DNA of 64,000 nt. Origin: Elusimicrobia bacterium RIFOXYA2_FULL_39_19. GTDB lineage: Bacteria; Elusimicrobiota; Endomicrobiia; CG1-02-37-114; XYA2-FULL-39-19. This document shows positions 20,373 to 31,200 of the stretch, in pieces. The stretch spans positions 1-64,000 of the forward strand of contig MGVC01000020.1 of assembly GCA_001800285.1 (NCBI GenBank), given 5' to 3'. A model generated the notes under the pieces. The model did no database searches. It saw only the letters and a program-made list of their open reading frames with translations, and was not told the DNA's origin. The position numbers were made by a program, and so were the translations under genes. The number at the start of each line of letters is the position of its first letter. The first letter of the stretch is position 1.

Positions 20373-21191
20373 ATGGAACTAATTGTTTTTACAAAACATT
20401 TTAAAGGACAGAGCATTGAAGAAACCATTGAAGCTATCAAAAAAGCAGGCGCAACCGGAGCGGACCTTTGCGTAAGGCCCGGTTATTATGTAACACCAGA
20501 AAATATTTCTGAAAAACTGCCTGAGGTTGTGAAGGTTTTCAAGGAAGCAGGACTTTCAATCCCGATGATTACCACTCCCACGCTTTTTGTTTCTCCGGGT
20601 GACCCGGCGATGGAAAAAGTGCTGGTGGCCTGTGGAAAATCAGGAATAAGGCTGATAAAGCTGGGTTACTGGTTCATGGACAAAGAAGGTTATTGGCCTA
20701 CGGTTGACAGGGTCCGCAAAGAACTGGAAAAGCTTGTTAAACTTGCACGGAAACATAATGTAAAAATATGTATTCATAATCATTCTGAAAGTTCCATGGG
20801 CCTTAATTCGTGCAGTGTTATGAACCTGGTAAAAGGTTTCGACCCGAAATGTGTGGGTGTTATCCTTGACCCTGGGCATCTCTCAATAGTAGGCGAGCCG
20901 CTTCCCATGGCATTCAGCATTGTAAAAGAGTATATTTCCATAGTTGCAGTAAAAGATGTTACCAGGGAAAAGTACAAAGATGAAAATGGATTGGATAAAT
21001 GGAGAATCAAACCGGTGCCCCTGCGTGAAGGTTTTGTGGATTTGCACGATTTGGCAGTTTTATTAAATGAAACAAAATTTTCAGGGCCCATTTCCATGCA
21101 CAGCGAATACAATCTCCCCCTGGAAGCCCTGATAGCCCAGACAAAAACCGATATCGAATATTTCAAAAACCTGATGGAAAAAGCAGGATAA
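20373..21191 (+). CDS. Sugar phosphate isomerase/epimerase (xylose isomerase-like TIM barrel)
   Basis: KICIHNHSES, GVILDPGHLSIVGE, VAVKDVTREKY. Confidence 0.8.
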   Translation: MELIVFTKHFKGQSIEETIEAIKKAGATGADLCVRPGYYVTPENISEKLPEVVKVFKEAGLSIPMITTPTLFVSPGDPAMEKVLVACGKSGIRLIKLGYWFMDKEGYWPTVDRVRKELEKLVKLARKHNVKICIHNHSESSMGLNSCSVMNLVKGFDPKCVGVILDPGHLSIVGEPLPMAFSIVKEYISIVAVKDVTREKYKDENGLDKWRIKPVPLREGFVDLHDLAVLLNETKFSGPISMHSEYNLPLEALIAQTKTDIEYFKNLMEKAG

Positions 21192-21193
21192 AC

Positions 21194-21223
21194 TGTAACA
21201 TTTTTACGGTTTGCACGTCTTAA
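21194..21223 (+). promoter_or_regulatory. ECF-type promoter (TGTAACATTTT...CGTCTTAA) upstream of sigma gene
   Basis: -35 TGTAAC and -10 CGTCT, 22 nt start to start; same core and spacing at 22681. Confidence 0.8.
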
Positions 21224-21238
21224 GAAGGCAACGGGGCC

Positions 21239-21811
21239 TTGATGGTACAGGAAGATTCTAAACTTTTAGAAGAATTTTTAAAGGGTGATGAACAGGCTTT
21301 TGAATCATTGGTATGTAAGTATAAAACGGTGGTTTATGGCACTATTCATTCCATTGTGGGAAATATCCAGGACGCGGAAGACGTTTCACAGGAAGTATTT
21401 TTAAATATTTACAAAACCCTGAATTCTTTCCGTGGGCAGTCTTCATTATCCAGCTGGATTTACAGGATAGCTGTTAATAAAAGCATCGATAATGTCAGGA
21501 AAAAGAAAAATAAGGCAATATCCCTTGAAACTGAGCTTGATAATGATGAAAAACTGAAATTATTGGATGTTTTATCAAGCAAAGAAGACAGCGATCTGGT
21601 GGTTTTAGAAAAAACGGAATTTCAAAAAACAGTAAGTAAAGTAATGAATTCTTTGCCGGAAAAGTTCCGGGTAATTTTAACATTAAAAGAACTGGAAGGA
21701 TTGAGCTATGATGAAATTTCAAAAATTATGAATATTTCCGTTAATAAAGTCAAAGTTTGGCTGTTCAGGGCCAGGAAAAAATTAAAAAAAGATTTAGCTT
21801 TGTCTGATTAA
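21239..21811 (+). CDS. ECF sigma factor
   Basis: Sigma70 region 2 (FLNIYKTLNSFRGQSSLSSWIYRIAVNKSIDNVRKKKN) and region 4 (LPEKFRVILTLKELEGLSYDEISKIMNISVNKVKVWLFRARKKLKK). Confidence 0.95.
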   Translation: MMVQEDSKLLEEFLKGDEQAFESLVCKYKTVVYGTIHSIVGNIQDAEDVSQEVFLNIYKTLNSFRGQSSLSSWIYRIAVNKSIDNVRKKKNKAISLETELDNDEKLKLLDVLSSKEDSDLVVLEKTEFQKTVSKVMNSLPEKFRVILTLKELEGLSYDEISKIMNISVNKVKVWLFRARKKLKKDLALSD

Positions 21812-21827
21812 AAGGGGGAAACAAGCC

Positions 21828-22295
21828 GTGGCTTGCAACGAACTATTATTGTCTTCATATATTGACAAAGAGCTGTCTCCGGTTGAAGAAAGGAAATTAA
21901 CCGGGCACTTAAAAGAATGCGCGAGCTGCAGAAAAGAGCTGGGTTGTTTATTGCAAACAAGGAAATTATTTGCATTGAAGGAAAGAAAGAATCCTGATGA
22001 GTATTTTGAAACAAGAATACTTGCCGGTATAAGAGCGAAACTGAAAGAAGAACAACAGCTTGCAGGCAGGCCGTTTTACGGGAAATTCATGCCTGTAACC
22101 ATACCCGTAGCTGTAGTTTTGGTTCTTTTTGTGTTTGGGGTGATGAATCAAAAAACAAAACAGGGGCCGGTTAATGTTCAAAGTGATATAAACAACGTGA
22201 TGAAACTCAATGTAGACAAAGTTATAGATCAAGATTTTGATAAGGAGCTTATTGATTTGTATTACAATTCGTTTGGCCAGGAGATATTGAAATGA
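21828..22295 (+). CDS. Anti-sigma factor with zinc-finger-type N-terminus
   Basis: GTG start; ACNELLLSSYIDKELSPVEERKLTGHLKECASCRKE; single TM segment. Confidence 0.85.
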   Translation: MACNELLLSSYIDKELSPVEERKLTGHLKECASCRKELGCLLQTRKLFALKERKNPDEYFETRILAGIRAKLKEEQQLAGRPFYGKFMPVTIPVAVVLVLFVFGVMNQKTKQGPVNVQSDINNVMKLNVDKVIDQDFDKELIDLYYNSFGQEILK

Positions 22296-22678
22296 AAAGC
22301 ATATGGAAAGTTCTTATAATAATAAGCTTGACAGTGAATTTGTTTGCAATCCTGTTTATTAGTTCAGAAGCAAGCAAAAACGAACCTGCAAATAGCGATA
22401 TTGAAGCCCTGAGGCAGGAAAAAAGCGGTAAAAGTATTGATAATTTCGCGAAAAACTTAGGTTTGACTGAAATGCAAAAGAAAGAAGCGGCTAAAATTAT
22501 GGAAGAAGGCTGGGGAAAGGTAAGTGAAGAAAAGCAGAAGATGAGAGACAGGGTTTATCAAATTGTGCTGGAGATGCATAAAAAAATTGCAAAATTGCTT
22601 ACACCGGAACAATTGGAAAAATTTAAAACAACTTCAAAAAAATTTGAACAAATTGTTAAAGAAAAAGAAAAAAAATAA
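22292..22678 (+). CDS. Small periplasmic Spy/CpxP-like protein
   Basis: N-terminal TM; LTEMQKKEAAKIMEEGW...MRDRVYQIVLEMHKKIAKLLTPEQLEKF; overlaps anti-sigma stop. Confidence 0.6.
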   Translation: MKSIWKVLIIISLTVNLFAILFISSEASKNEPANSDIEALRQEKSGKSIDNFAKNLGLTEMQKKEAAKIMEEGWGKVSEEKQKMRDRVYQIVLEMHKKIAKLLTPEQLEKFKTTSKKFEQIVKEKEKK

Positions 22679-22680
22679 GG

Positions 22681-22710
22681 TGTAACATTTTGGATACTCA
22701 TGCGTCTAAA
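22681..22710 (+). promoter_or_regulatory. ECF-type promoter (TGTAACATTTT...CGTCTAAA) upstream of the GH38-like operon
   Basis: Same TGTAACATTTT / CGTCTWA elements with 22-nt offset as at 21194. Confidence 0.8.
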
Positions 22711-22741
22711 CAGCAGAAGCCGATTCTGCTGTTTTTTTTTT
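22711..22741 (+). terminator. Intrinsic terminator / leader hairpin
   Basis: CAGCAGAA-gccga-TTCTGCTG followed by T10; begins near the predicted start site of the 22681 promoter. Confidence 0.9.
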
Positions 22742-22749
22742 AAGCATTC

Positions 22750-22765
22750 GCGAAGACGTTTGCGC
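22750..22765 (+). promoter_or_regulatory. Operator-like motif, site S1 (GCGAAGACGTTTGCGC)
   Basis: 16-bp recurrent motif 8 nt after the T-tract, 16 nt before ATG 22782. Confidence 0.75.
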
Positions 22766-22781
22766 AAAAAGAGGTAAAACA

Positions 22782-25700
22782 ATGAACAAAACCCATTTTT
22801 TTTACAAGTCCGGCATTTGCAGTTTACTAATTATTGGAGCCTGGTTTTCCGGTGTTTCAAATGCGCAAATGGCTGAAGGGTTTGTAATTGCGCACCCGCA
22901 TTATGATGTGGGCTACGCCAAAGACTATCTTACCTGCATGCAGTATTCCCGCGATCAAATAAGGACAAATATGCAGTTAATAGAAGGCGGAGAAACCAGA
23001 ACGGTCTATAATCACGGCAACATCCTCAATGTCAAAGATTTCACTGTAAAAGAACCTCAATATACAAGCAATGTGACTAATTTACTTGCGCAAAAAAAGA
23101 TGGATTTTCCGGCAAACTGGACCGGGGCATTTGTAAACGGCCATTCCGGGGAATATTTAGTAAGAACGGTTCTTTTTTCAGTCCGCTATCTTGAAGATAC
23201 ATTGAATTACCGGACTAACTGGTACCAGTTAAATGATACCCCGTCTTTTACGCCGCAGTTGCCGCAGGTACTTGCAAAAAGCGGAGTAAATTTTATCATA
23301 ATACACTGGGGATACGGATGCCCCTCCCAGGTTGATACTTATTCAAAACGTATTTTCCGCATGGTGGGGCTTGATGGTACGGGAATAATTGGTTATGCCG
23401 GCGCGGACAGATATTCTTTTAATTTAAATATAACTCCCGACGCAGCAGAGTCCGCATTAGGCGTGTGTTTTACCCAGGCGGGCGGTGATTATGGAGTTAC
23501 TTCAAGCGCGATAGTAGCCCGGGCTAATGATATAGCCACCTGGAATACGGCAAACAGCGCCTCCCAGAACCGTTTATGGCAGATGCGCCCGTGTTCTGAA
23601 TTAGCGGATACGGTCAATAGTAAAATTACGGCAGGAGTTTATAACCCGGTAGCATTTAGTTCATACGGCATACCCTGGAGAGGGCGTATTAAAAAAAAGG
23701 AAAGACAAAAATTTTGGTCCAACTATACAGCCAACCGGCTTCCAATAATAGAAAAAGTTTCGGTTCTTCTGGATATGAAAGGGATATATTCTTATCCCCA
23801 GACAGAAATAAATTCCATATGGGAACGTATTTTATGGATGGAGGAACACAACGGCGGATTAGCTGTAGATTCTGAAGGCCTTACCACAGACGGGCGCAAG
23901 GACCTTGATGCTAAGGCAGGGTATGATTCAACTAACCAGCTTTTGAACGGGCAGATGGAATTATTAACCTCAAAAATCCAGAGGTCAAGAGCCAGCACGG
24001 CGGTAACTGTGTTCAATGCGCTCAACTGGACAAGAACAGACGCGGTAATAATAACAGTCCCTAAAAACGGAGTAACAACCCCGATGGTTGTAGATAAAGA
24101 CGGAACCCGGGTTCTTACACAAACTCTTTCTTCTTCATCAACCGGATTTACGTTACTATTTGAGGCAAAAAATGTCCCTTCAATGGGATACAAAACTTTT
24201 TATGTGGAAGAAGAAAGCGGAGCTGCCCCTTCCAGCGACCTTAGCGCGGCCGCGGGCCAGATAGAAAATACGTATTACAGGGTAAACTACGCGGGAAATA
24301 CAATAACATCCGTATATGACAAAACCAATTCTAAAGAAATGATGGAAAGCGGTTCGTTTGAATTTGGCGCGGGTATTTCTTCAAGCCTTTTGGAAGACGG
24401 CTCATTGAGAAAAAAAGTGCGTATAATCCGCAGCAGCGGCACGGTTGAGATTTCTTTATGCGCCTATACTGACAGGGTAGATTTATGGGCAACCGCGAAT
24501 CAGCTAAATCAGTCTTTTCCGATACATTACAACATAACTACTCCGGAACTTCAGGCAGGCATCCAGTATGGAAGCACTCCTGTCTCTGATGATATGAGCT
24601 GGAGATTTCATACGGACGCCGGGGCAAAATTTTCACAGCGCTCGGCCGCAAACACTTTTGTTTATGAATCTACGGACCAGGACGACATGTTCCACCATCT
24701 TGGTAAATACTGGATACCGTCCAAATGGTGGGATGTTAAAAAAGCGGATAATAGTTATGGAATAACTACCGCTTACGCGGATTCGCACACGGAAATTCTT
24801 ATAGGTTCCAGCGCGGGGATTTTTACCGGTGATGAAGCGGATGTTTATTTAATATTTTCGTATAAAGGGATAGGGGGCGAAGATATAAGTAGCCGGCCTG
24901 AGTTTAATTTTTCTTTTCGCGGCCATACCGGCAACTGGTCTACAACCAACGCGCCCCGGTTAGGCTGGGAAATGTCCACCCCGCTGGTAGCAGGGACAGC
25001 GGCTACAAGCAATCCTACATTGCCTGAAGAAGAAAGTTTATTGACAGTCCCGGATAATAATGTAATAGTTTCAGTATTAAAAAAATGCGAGAGAAGTTCC
25101 GGTTATGTGTTGCGTTATTTTGAAACTCTTGACCAGGATGTATCTGCGGACATAACCTTTGATTCATTTTTCCCCGTAGTGGGTGCCCAAAGAGCAAACC
25201 TGATAGAAGAATCATCAACCACGATAGCAATTACAGCCGGCAATATAACTGTCCCGACATTAAGCCAGGGTATAGAAACAGTGTTATTATCAATGTCATC
25301 TGATAGCACGCCGCCTAATGCGCCCGCAAATCTTACCAATCCAACAAAAACCCAGACAACTTTATCATTAGTATGGGCCGCAAGTACGCAAGCAGGCGAT
25401 GGTGATTATGCAAGTTATTACAGGGTATACAGGAATTCCGTGCAGATAAGTACAGCAACAGGTGTCAGTTATGTTGATAGCGCATTGACAGCGGGAACCA
25501 CTTACAGTTATGGAATTTATGCGGTAGATGATTCAAATAATGTAAGCGTTTCTTCGTCCGCAGGAAGTTTTTGCACATCAGCAAGCACAGGAACTCCTCC
25601 CCCGGTATTAGACACCACTCCGCCGAATGCACCGGCAAATTTAGGCAGTTCTGCTCAGACCGAAACCAGCATAACAATATACTGGACTGCTTCCGCGAAA

Positions 25701-27263
25701 GCCAGCGACAACGATTATGCAAGATATTATAAAATTTCAAGGGATTCGGTTCAGATAAGCACCACTTCAAACACAACATTTACAGATACTGGATTAATCG
25801 CAAATACCACATATAATTATTCTATTTATGCGGTAGATGATTCAAGCAATGCTAGCACTACTGCGGCAACAGGAAGTTTTTCTACATTGTCTTCGGGAGG
25901 CGATATTATCCCGCCGTCACTGGTTTCTGTAACGGCAATAAGTTCAGGGGCAATAAATGTAGAATTCAGCGAGCCGGTGGATGAAGTATCAGCGGAAACA
26001 ATCGGTAATTACAGCATAGATAATTCAATAACAATAACAAGCGCAGTATTGGGCGCGGATTTAAAAACAGTAACATTTGCCACAAGCGAGCACAGCGCCG
26101 GAATAACTTACACAATAACGATAAACGGTATCCAGGATAAAGCCGGCACACCCAACACAATAGCGGCAAACAGCCATTTAAGTTATATGTTCGGGGATAC
26201 AACTCCTCCGTCAAAAGTAACTCAAATCAGCACAAAAGATTATATTGCGGACGTTGGGGATAAAATAATAGTCAGCTGGACGAAAGTTGCTGACGCAGAT
26301 GTTTCAGGTTACAAAATATATTACGCTTACACGCAGTTCACCAGTACTATGGAAGCTACGTATTTTAGCGGTTCGCCGTTAACAAATGCGACTGTATCTT
26401 CCTGCGCGGTTACCGGGCTGGATAATACGCACGATTATTATTTTGCGGTAGTGGCTGTAGATTTATCAGGGAATATTGACCCTGTGTTGTTAAGCACCGG
26501 GCCCATAAAAGCAACAAATAATAGAGTTGGTACAGGAAATTATGAAATAGTATCAGGATTTAACTCAAAACTAAAAGTCATAGTCCCCGCAGGGACCAAC
26601 AACGGGGTGTATATAGACATATCAGTGCCGGGTTCAGATAAAACAGCAAAAATTAATTCAGCAAACACAACGGCGTTAAGTGATACAAAAATTGTTGCTG
26701 CAACTGTCAATCAGTTGTCGGATACCTGTACGGAATTCAAAGCGAAATTAAGTTTATTGTCGGAAGTTACAATAGTTATACCCTATACGGCAATGATAAC
26801 AGGTGAAACGGAAGACGGATTGAAAATTTATACGTTAAATGAAACAACCAACGAGTGGGAACTGGTAAGCGGAAATCAAACAATAGATAAAGTAAACAAT
26901 ACAGTATCAGCGATAACTTCGCATTTCAGCGTGTTTAGAATATTGGGAACTGTATTATCAGCGGATAAGCTCACAAATGTGCGGGTATACCCTAATCCGT
27001 TCAAACCCAATGACAACAAACCTCAAACCGGTGACTGGGATACCGGGATAATCTTTGACGGATTAACAAATAATTCAACAATAAAGATTTATACAATGTC
27101 AGGAGAACTTGTAAACACGCTTGAAGAAACAGACAATGACGGGAAATACCAGTGGGATGTAAAAAATAAAGAGAAAGAAAAACTTTCCAGCGGAACCTAT
27201 ATCTACAGAATCACCAATTCTTCCGGAGAAAAGATAACCGGGAAAATCGGAATAGTGAGGTAG
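22782..27263 (+). CDS. Large secreted GH38-like protein with FN3 repeats and YPNPFKPN C-terminal module
   Basis: Signal peptide; FVIAHPHYDVGYAKDYL; GH38 C-domain-like AVTVFNALNWTRTDAVIITVP; C-term VRVYPNPFKPNDNKPQTG...GKIGIVR. Confidence 0.75.
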   Translation: MNKTHFFYKSGICSLLIIGAWFSGVSNAQMAEGFVIAHPHYDVGYAKDYLTCMQYSRDQIRTNMQLIEGGETRTVYNHGNILNVKDFTVKEPQYTSNVTNLLAQKKMDFPANWTGAFVNGHSGEYLVRTVLFSVRYLEDTLNYRTNWYQLNDTPSFTPQLPQVLAKSGVNFIIIHWGYGCPSQVDTYSKRIFRMVGLDGTGIIGYAGADRYSFNLNITPDAAESALGVCFTQAGGDYGVTSSAIVARANDIATWNTANSASQNRLWQMRPCSELADTVNSKITAGVYNPVAFSSYGIPWRGRIKKKERQKFWSNYTANRLPIIEKVSVLLDMKGIYSYPQTEINSIWERILWMEEHNGGLAVDSEGLTTDGRKDLDAKAGYDSTNQLLNGQMELLTSKIQRSRASTAVTVFNALNWTRTDAVIITVPKNGVTTPMVVDKDGTRVLTQTLSSSSTGFTLLFEAKNVPSMGYKTFYVEEESGAAPSSDLSAAAGQIENTYYRVNYAGNTITSVYDKTNSKEMMESGSFEFGAGISSSLLEDGSLRKKVRIIRSSGTVEISLCAYTDRVDLWATANQLNQSFPIHYNITTPELQAGIQYGSTPVSDDMSWRFHTDAGAKFSQRSAANTFVYESTDQDDMFHHLGKYWIPSKWWDVKKADNSYGITTAYADSHTEILIGSSAGIFTGDEADVYLIFSYKGIGGEDISSRPEFNFSFRGHTGNWSTTNAPRLGWEMSTPLVAGTAATSNPTLPEEESLLTVPDNNVIVSVLKKCERSSGYVLRYFETLDQDVSADITFDSFFPVVGAQRANLIEESSTTIAITAGNITVPTLSQGIETVLLSMSSDSTPPNAPANLTNPTKTQTTLSLVWAASTQAGDGDYASYYRVYRNSVQISTATGVSYVDSALTAGTTYSYGIYAVDDSNNVSVSSSAGSFCTSASTGTPPPVLDTTPPNAPANLGSSAQTETSITIYWTASAKASDNDYARYYKISRDSVQISTTSNTTFTDTGLIANTTYNYSIYAVDDSSNASTTAATGSFSTLSSGGDIIPPSLVSVTAISSGAINVEFSEPVDEVSAETIGNYSIDNSITITSAVLGADLKTVTFATSEHSAGITYTITINGIQDKAGTPNTIAANSHLSYMFGDTTPPSKVTQISTKDYIADVGDKIIVSWTKVADADVSGYKIYYAYTQFTSTMEATYFSGSPLTNATVSSCAVTGLDNTHDYYFAVVAVDLSGNIDPVLLSTGPIKATNNRVGTGNYEIVSGFNSKLKVIVPAGTNNGVYIDISVPGSDKTAKINSANTTALSDTKIVAATVNQLSDTCTEFKAKLSLLSEVTIVIPYTAMITGETEDGLKIYTLNETTNEWELVSGNQTIDKVNNTVSAITSHFSVFRILGTVLSADKLTNVRVYPNPFKPNDNKPQTGDWDTGIIFDGLTNNSTIKIYTMSGELVNTLEETDNDGKYQWDVKNKEKEKLSSGTYIYRITNSSGEKITGKIGIVR

Positions 27264-27291
27264 GTATAAAAAATTCAGGAGGTGTACTTAA

Positions 27292-28239
27292 ATGAAAAAC
27301 AATAAAAGGAATTTAGTACCCGCGATGTTGTTATTTTGTCTGATGGAATTTTCAGGTGTTGTTTATTCCGCTGGTACTACGGGAGCGGATTTCTTAAATA
27401 TTGGCGTGGGAGCGCGTCCAATAGCCATGGGAGGAGCGTACGCGGGTTTATCGGATGATATAAATGCCATGTACTGGAATCCAGCGGGATTGAATAATGT
27501 CAGCGGCAGGGAAATCAGTGGCAGTTACATCATGTGGCTGGAAGGAATCAGCAGCGGCCAGCTGGCGTTTGCCCAGAAACAGTCCAACGGGAATGTGATA
27601 GGAATCGGGGTGGACTATTTAACCAGCGGTACAATAGAACAGACAGAAATAGACACAAACAGTAGTTATGTAGCGACAGGAAAAACCTTCAGCAGTAACG
27701 ATATGATGGCAAATGTAAGTTTAGCTAGATCGATAGGCAGTGATACAGTAGGAGGGGTAAGCTTAAAGCTCATTCAGTGCAAGATAGAAAACGAATCAGC
27801 CAGCAGTTACGCGGGAGATGTAGGCATATTAACTGATTTGATAAACTATGACCTTCCTTTAATGTTAGGCATATCTGTACAGAACCTGGGTTCGGGAATA
27901 AAGTACACACAGGATACTGAAACCCTTCCTATGACTTACCGGGTTGGTTTATCGTACATATACATGGTTGCTAAATCCGAAGACAAAATAAATTTAGCTT
28001 TTGATGTAAGCAAGGCGGGAAGCAATGATATGGACCTGCATTTGGGAGCGGAATATATGATGGGCAAATCAATAGCGCTTAGAGCCGGGTATAAGAAATC
28101 CGGAGGCAGTGAAAGTTTAACCAGTTTATCCGGCGGGTTCGGATATATAGATAAAAGCGGAATAGGCCTGGATTATGCGTGGGTGCCCTATGGGGATTTA
28201 GGCGTAGCGCATAGGATTTCAATAACGAATAGATTTTAA
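27292..28239 (+). CDS. PorV/UPF0164-like outer-membrane protein
   Basis: AGTTGADFLNIGVGARPIAMGGAYAGLSDDINAMYWNPAGL; C-term DYAWVPYGDLGVAHRISITNRF. Confidence 0.9.
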   Translation: MKNNKRNLVPAMLLFCLMEFSGVVYSAGTTGADFLNIGVGARPIAMGGAYAGLSDDINAMYWNPAGLNNVSGREISGSYIMWLEGISSGQLAFAQKQSNGNVIGIGVDYLTSGTIEQTEIDTNSSYVATGKTFSSNDMMANVSLARSIGSDTVGGVSLKLIQCKIENESASSYAGDVGILTDLINYDLPLMLGISVQNLGSGIKYTQDTETLPMTYRVGLSYIYMVAKSEDKINLAFDVSKAGSNDMDLHLGAEYMMGKSIALRAGYKKSGGSESLTSLSGGFGYIDKSGIGLDYAWVPYGDLGVAHRISITNRF

Positions 28240-28253
28240 TTTGAAAATAAAAA

Positions 28254-31200
28254 ATGAAAAATAACTTCCTTTATTTTATTGCAGCAATAATATTATTCTC
28301 CGTGCCTGGATTATACGCGAAAGAATGGACTATTCTTGTATATATGAACGGGGATAATGATGTAGAACCCCTGGCTATAAAAGACATCAACGCAATGGAA
28401 AGGGGCATTAATCCAAGTTTAATGAACGTAGTTGTTCAGTTAGACCGCGCGCCCGGCTATGACAGTTCAAACGGAGATTGGCAGAATGTAAAAAGATTTG
28501 AGCTTGTGTCTGACACAAATAGCGATAATACCATAAGGTCAACCGAGATTGCGAACTTGGCGGAATTCCGGTCAGCCGATCCTGATAAACTTGCCGAGTT
28601 TGTAATTTGGGGCATGCAGAATTATCCCGCTAATAAGTATTGCGTGATAGTCTGGGGGCACGGGTATTCCTGGGTCGCATCGGTTGCAGCAGGAGCTATG
28701 AACTGGCCTCCTTACTCTCCGGTTTCAAGTTTATCTATAAAAAAAGTCCCGGGTTCGAAAAGTATTGAAGAGCTTCTCTATGAAGGGCCGGGCCTAATGG
28801 GTTTCTGCGGCCCTGATGTAACAAATCAGCCGGCTGATAATTTATACGGCCCGGAACAAATCGGTGTTTCTGACGGCGAATTAGCTTCAGCTATGCAGTC
28901 CATTAAAACACAGCTTGGAAGGAAAATTGATCTGTTAATTTTCATGAACTGCCGGATGGGCCAGGTGGAAGTGTTTGATGAGGCCTCGGAGTACAGCGAT
29001 GTTGTTGTGGGTGGCGAAGGAAGTATTCCTAATTTTGAAAATTCCGCAAGGGATAATTTGCAGTGGCTATCGGCGAATCCCACAGCTACGGCGCAACAGC
29101 TTGGGGCCTCCTGGACCGATAAATATATTTCTTATTTTGCCGCAGGGAGTGCATATTCCTGTACAGTCAACTTGAATGAGGATTATACGCAGCTTTTGGA
29201 TGCTATAAATTTGTTCGCCCAGGAATTAATTAATGCAGGAGGAAAAACCAGGGCCGAAATTATCCAGGCAAGAACCAATTGCGCTTATCTCAATGATGCT
29301 GCGGATACCGGGCTAATCTACAAAAAAGAAACAGTTGATCTATACGATTTCTGCGAAAAGATAATAGCGCAAACAGCTCTGCCGTCAGCTGTACGCAATG
29401 CGGCGCAGGGTGTAATTAATGCTTTCGGGCCGTGTGTTTTGGCAGAGGGGCATGTCAGCGTTGTCGGCACTCCAAACTATATTGTGCGCTGGCAGTCTTT
29501 ACATGGATTAGGAATTTTCTATCCAAGAACAGATTATATCAATACCATGAATGAATATGCGGGACTGCATTTCGCCCAAAACAATGCCTGGTATGCATTT
29601 ATCACAGGCGCTACCGGTGATTCGTCTCCTCCAAACCCGCCAACTAACCTAATCAGCCCAAACAGGACACAAGCAAGCATCGGCTTGAGTTGGACTGCCT
29701 CAACTCAGGCAGGTGACGGAGATTATGCAAGTTTTTATAGAGTATACCGCAATTCAATATTAATAAGCACGGCGGCCGGAACAAGTTATACTGATTCGGG
29801 ATTAGCAGCAGGCACAACATACAATTACGGGATCTATGCAATAGATGATTCAAACAATGTAAGTGTATCGTCGGCAGCAGGAAATTTTTATACTTCTACC
29901 GGCAGTTCAATCACTTACACAATCAGCGGATACGTGAAAGATAATTCCAGTACAGCGATAAGCGGTACAGTGGTAAATTTAACCGGAGCGTTAACAGCCA
30001 ACACCGGCACAAACGCTACCGGGTATTATCAGTTTACAAATTTATCCGGCGGAGGGAATTATACGGTAACACCCGCTTCAGCGGGCTGGACAATTTCCCC
30101 AACAAATAAAGTATATACTTCGCTTTCCGCTAATCAAAGTAACCAGAATTATTTTGGGTCAATAACGGCAGTAACCACCTGCACTATCAGCGGATATGTA
30201 AAGAATAACAGCAGCGCGGCGATTTCAGCAGTGACCGTGTATATAAACGGCAGTTCTCATTCCAGCGTGAGCACCAATGCATCAGGATTTTATCAGTTTA
30301 GCGGATTGGCTCTTGGCGGCAGCTACACTGTCACGCCAGCCAAAACAGGATATATAATCAGCCCTGTAAAAAAAGTTTATTCGTTGTTATCGGCAAACCA
30401 GGCCAATCAAAACTTTTTTGGCGCTGTAATTGCAGTAACCACTTACACTATCAGCGGGTATGTAAAGGACGCAAGCAGTATAGCGATAAACGGTATAGCG
30501 GTAAATTTAACCGGCAGTTTAACGGATAATACAAGAATAAACGCTTCCGGGTATTATCAGTTTACCGGGTTGGCGGCCGGGAATTATACAATAACTCCGT
30601 CGTCAACCGGCTGGGTTATATCCCCGGCGAATAAAGTATATACTTCACTTTCTGCTAATCAAGGTAATCAGAACTTTTTTGGAACCCGCGTTTGTAAAAT
30701 CAGCGGGTATGCGCTGGATGATTTAAGCCTGGCAATATCCGCAGTGACAATGAATTTGACAGGAGCAGCTACACGGGCAATAACTACTGATGGCGACGGA
30801 TACTATGAATTTACCGGTCTGGCCTACGGCACATATCAGTTAACACCGTCAAAAACGAACTGGACCTTCAATCCGGCAAATGTATCTTATTCTTCGCTTG
30901 ATTCGGATCAAGACCAGAACTTCCTTGGAGTGACAACTGAATTAACTTATTCAATAAGTGGTACAGTTCGTGACGGGGCCAACGCGCCGTTACAGGGAGT
31001 AACAATAAGCCTGTCAGGAACAGCGGCAGCGTCTGCTAGAAGCAACAGTTCCGGAGTATACAGTTTTTATAATTTAAGCTCAGGCACTTATACAATAACG
31101 CCATTTTTAGAAAATGCTGTATTCAGTCCTGTAAATAAAATATACAGTTCACTGAATACAAATCAGCTAAACCAAAACTTTGCCGGCATAGTTACGCAGG

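Noticed and set aside
22750-22765. Sigma54 promoter (TTTGC resembling the -12 element)
   Set aside because: No GG at -24 with the required spacing at any of the six sites, and the motif occurs in both orientations.
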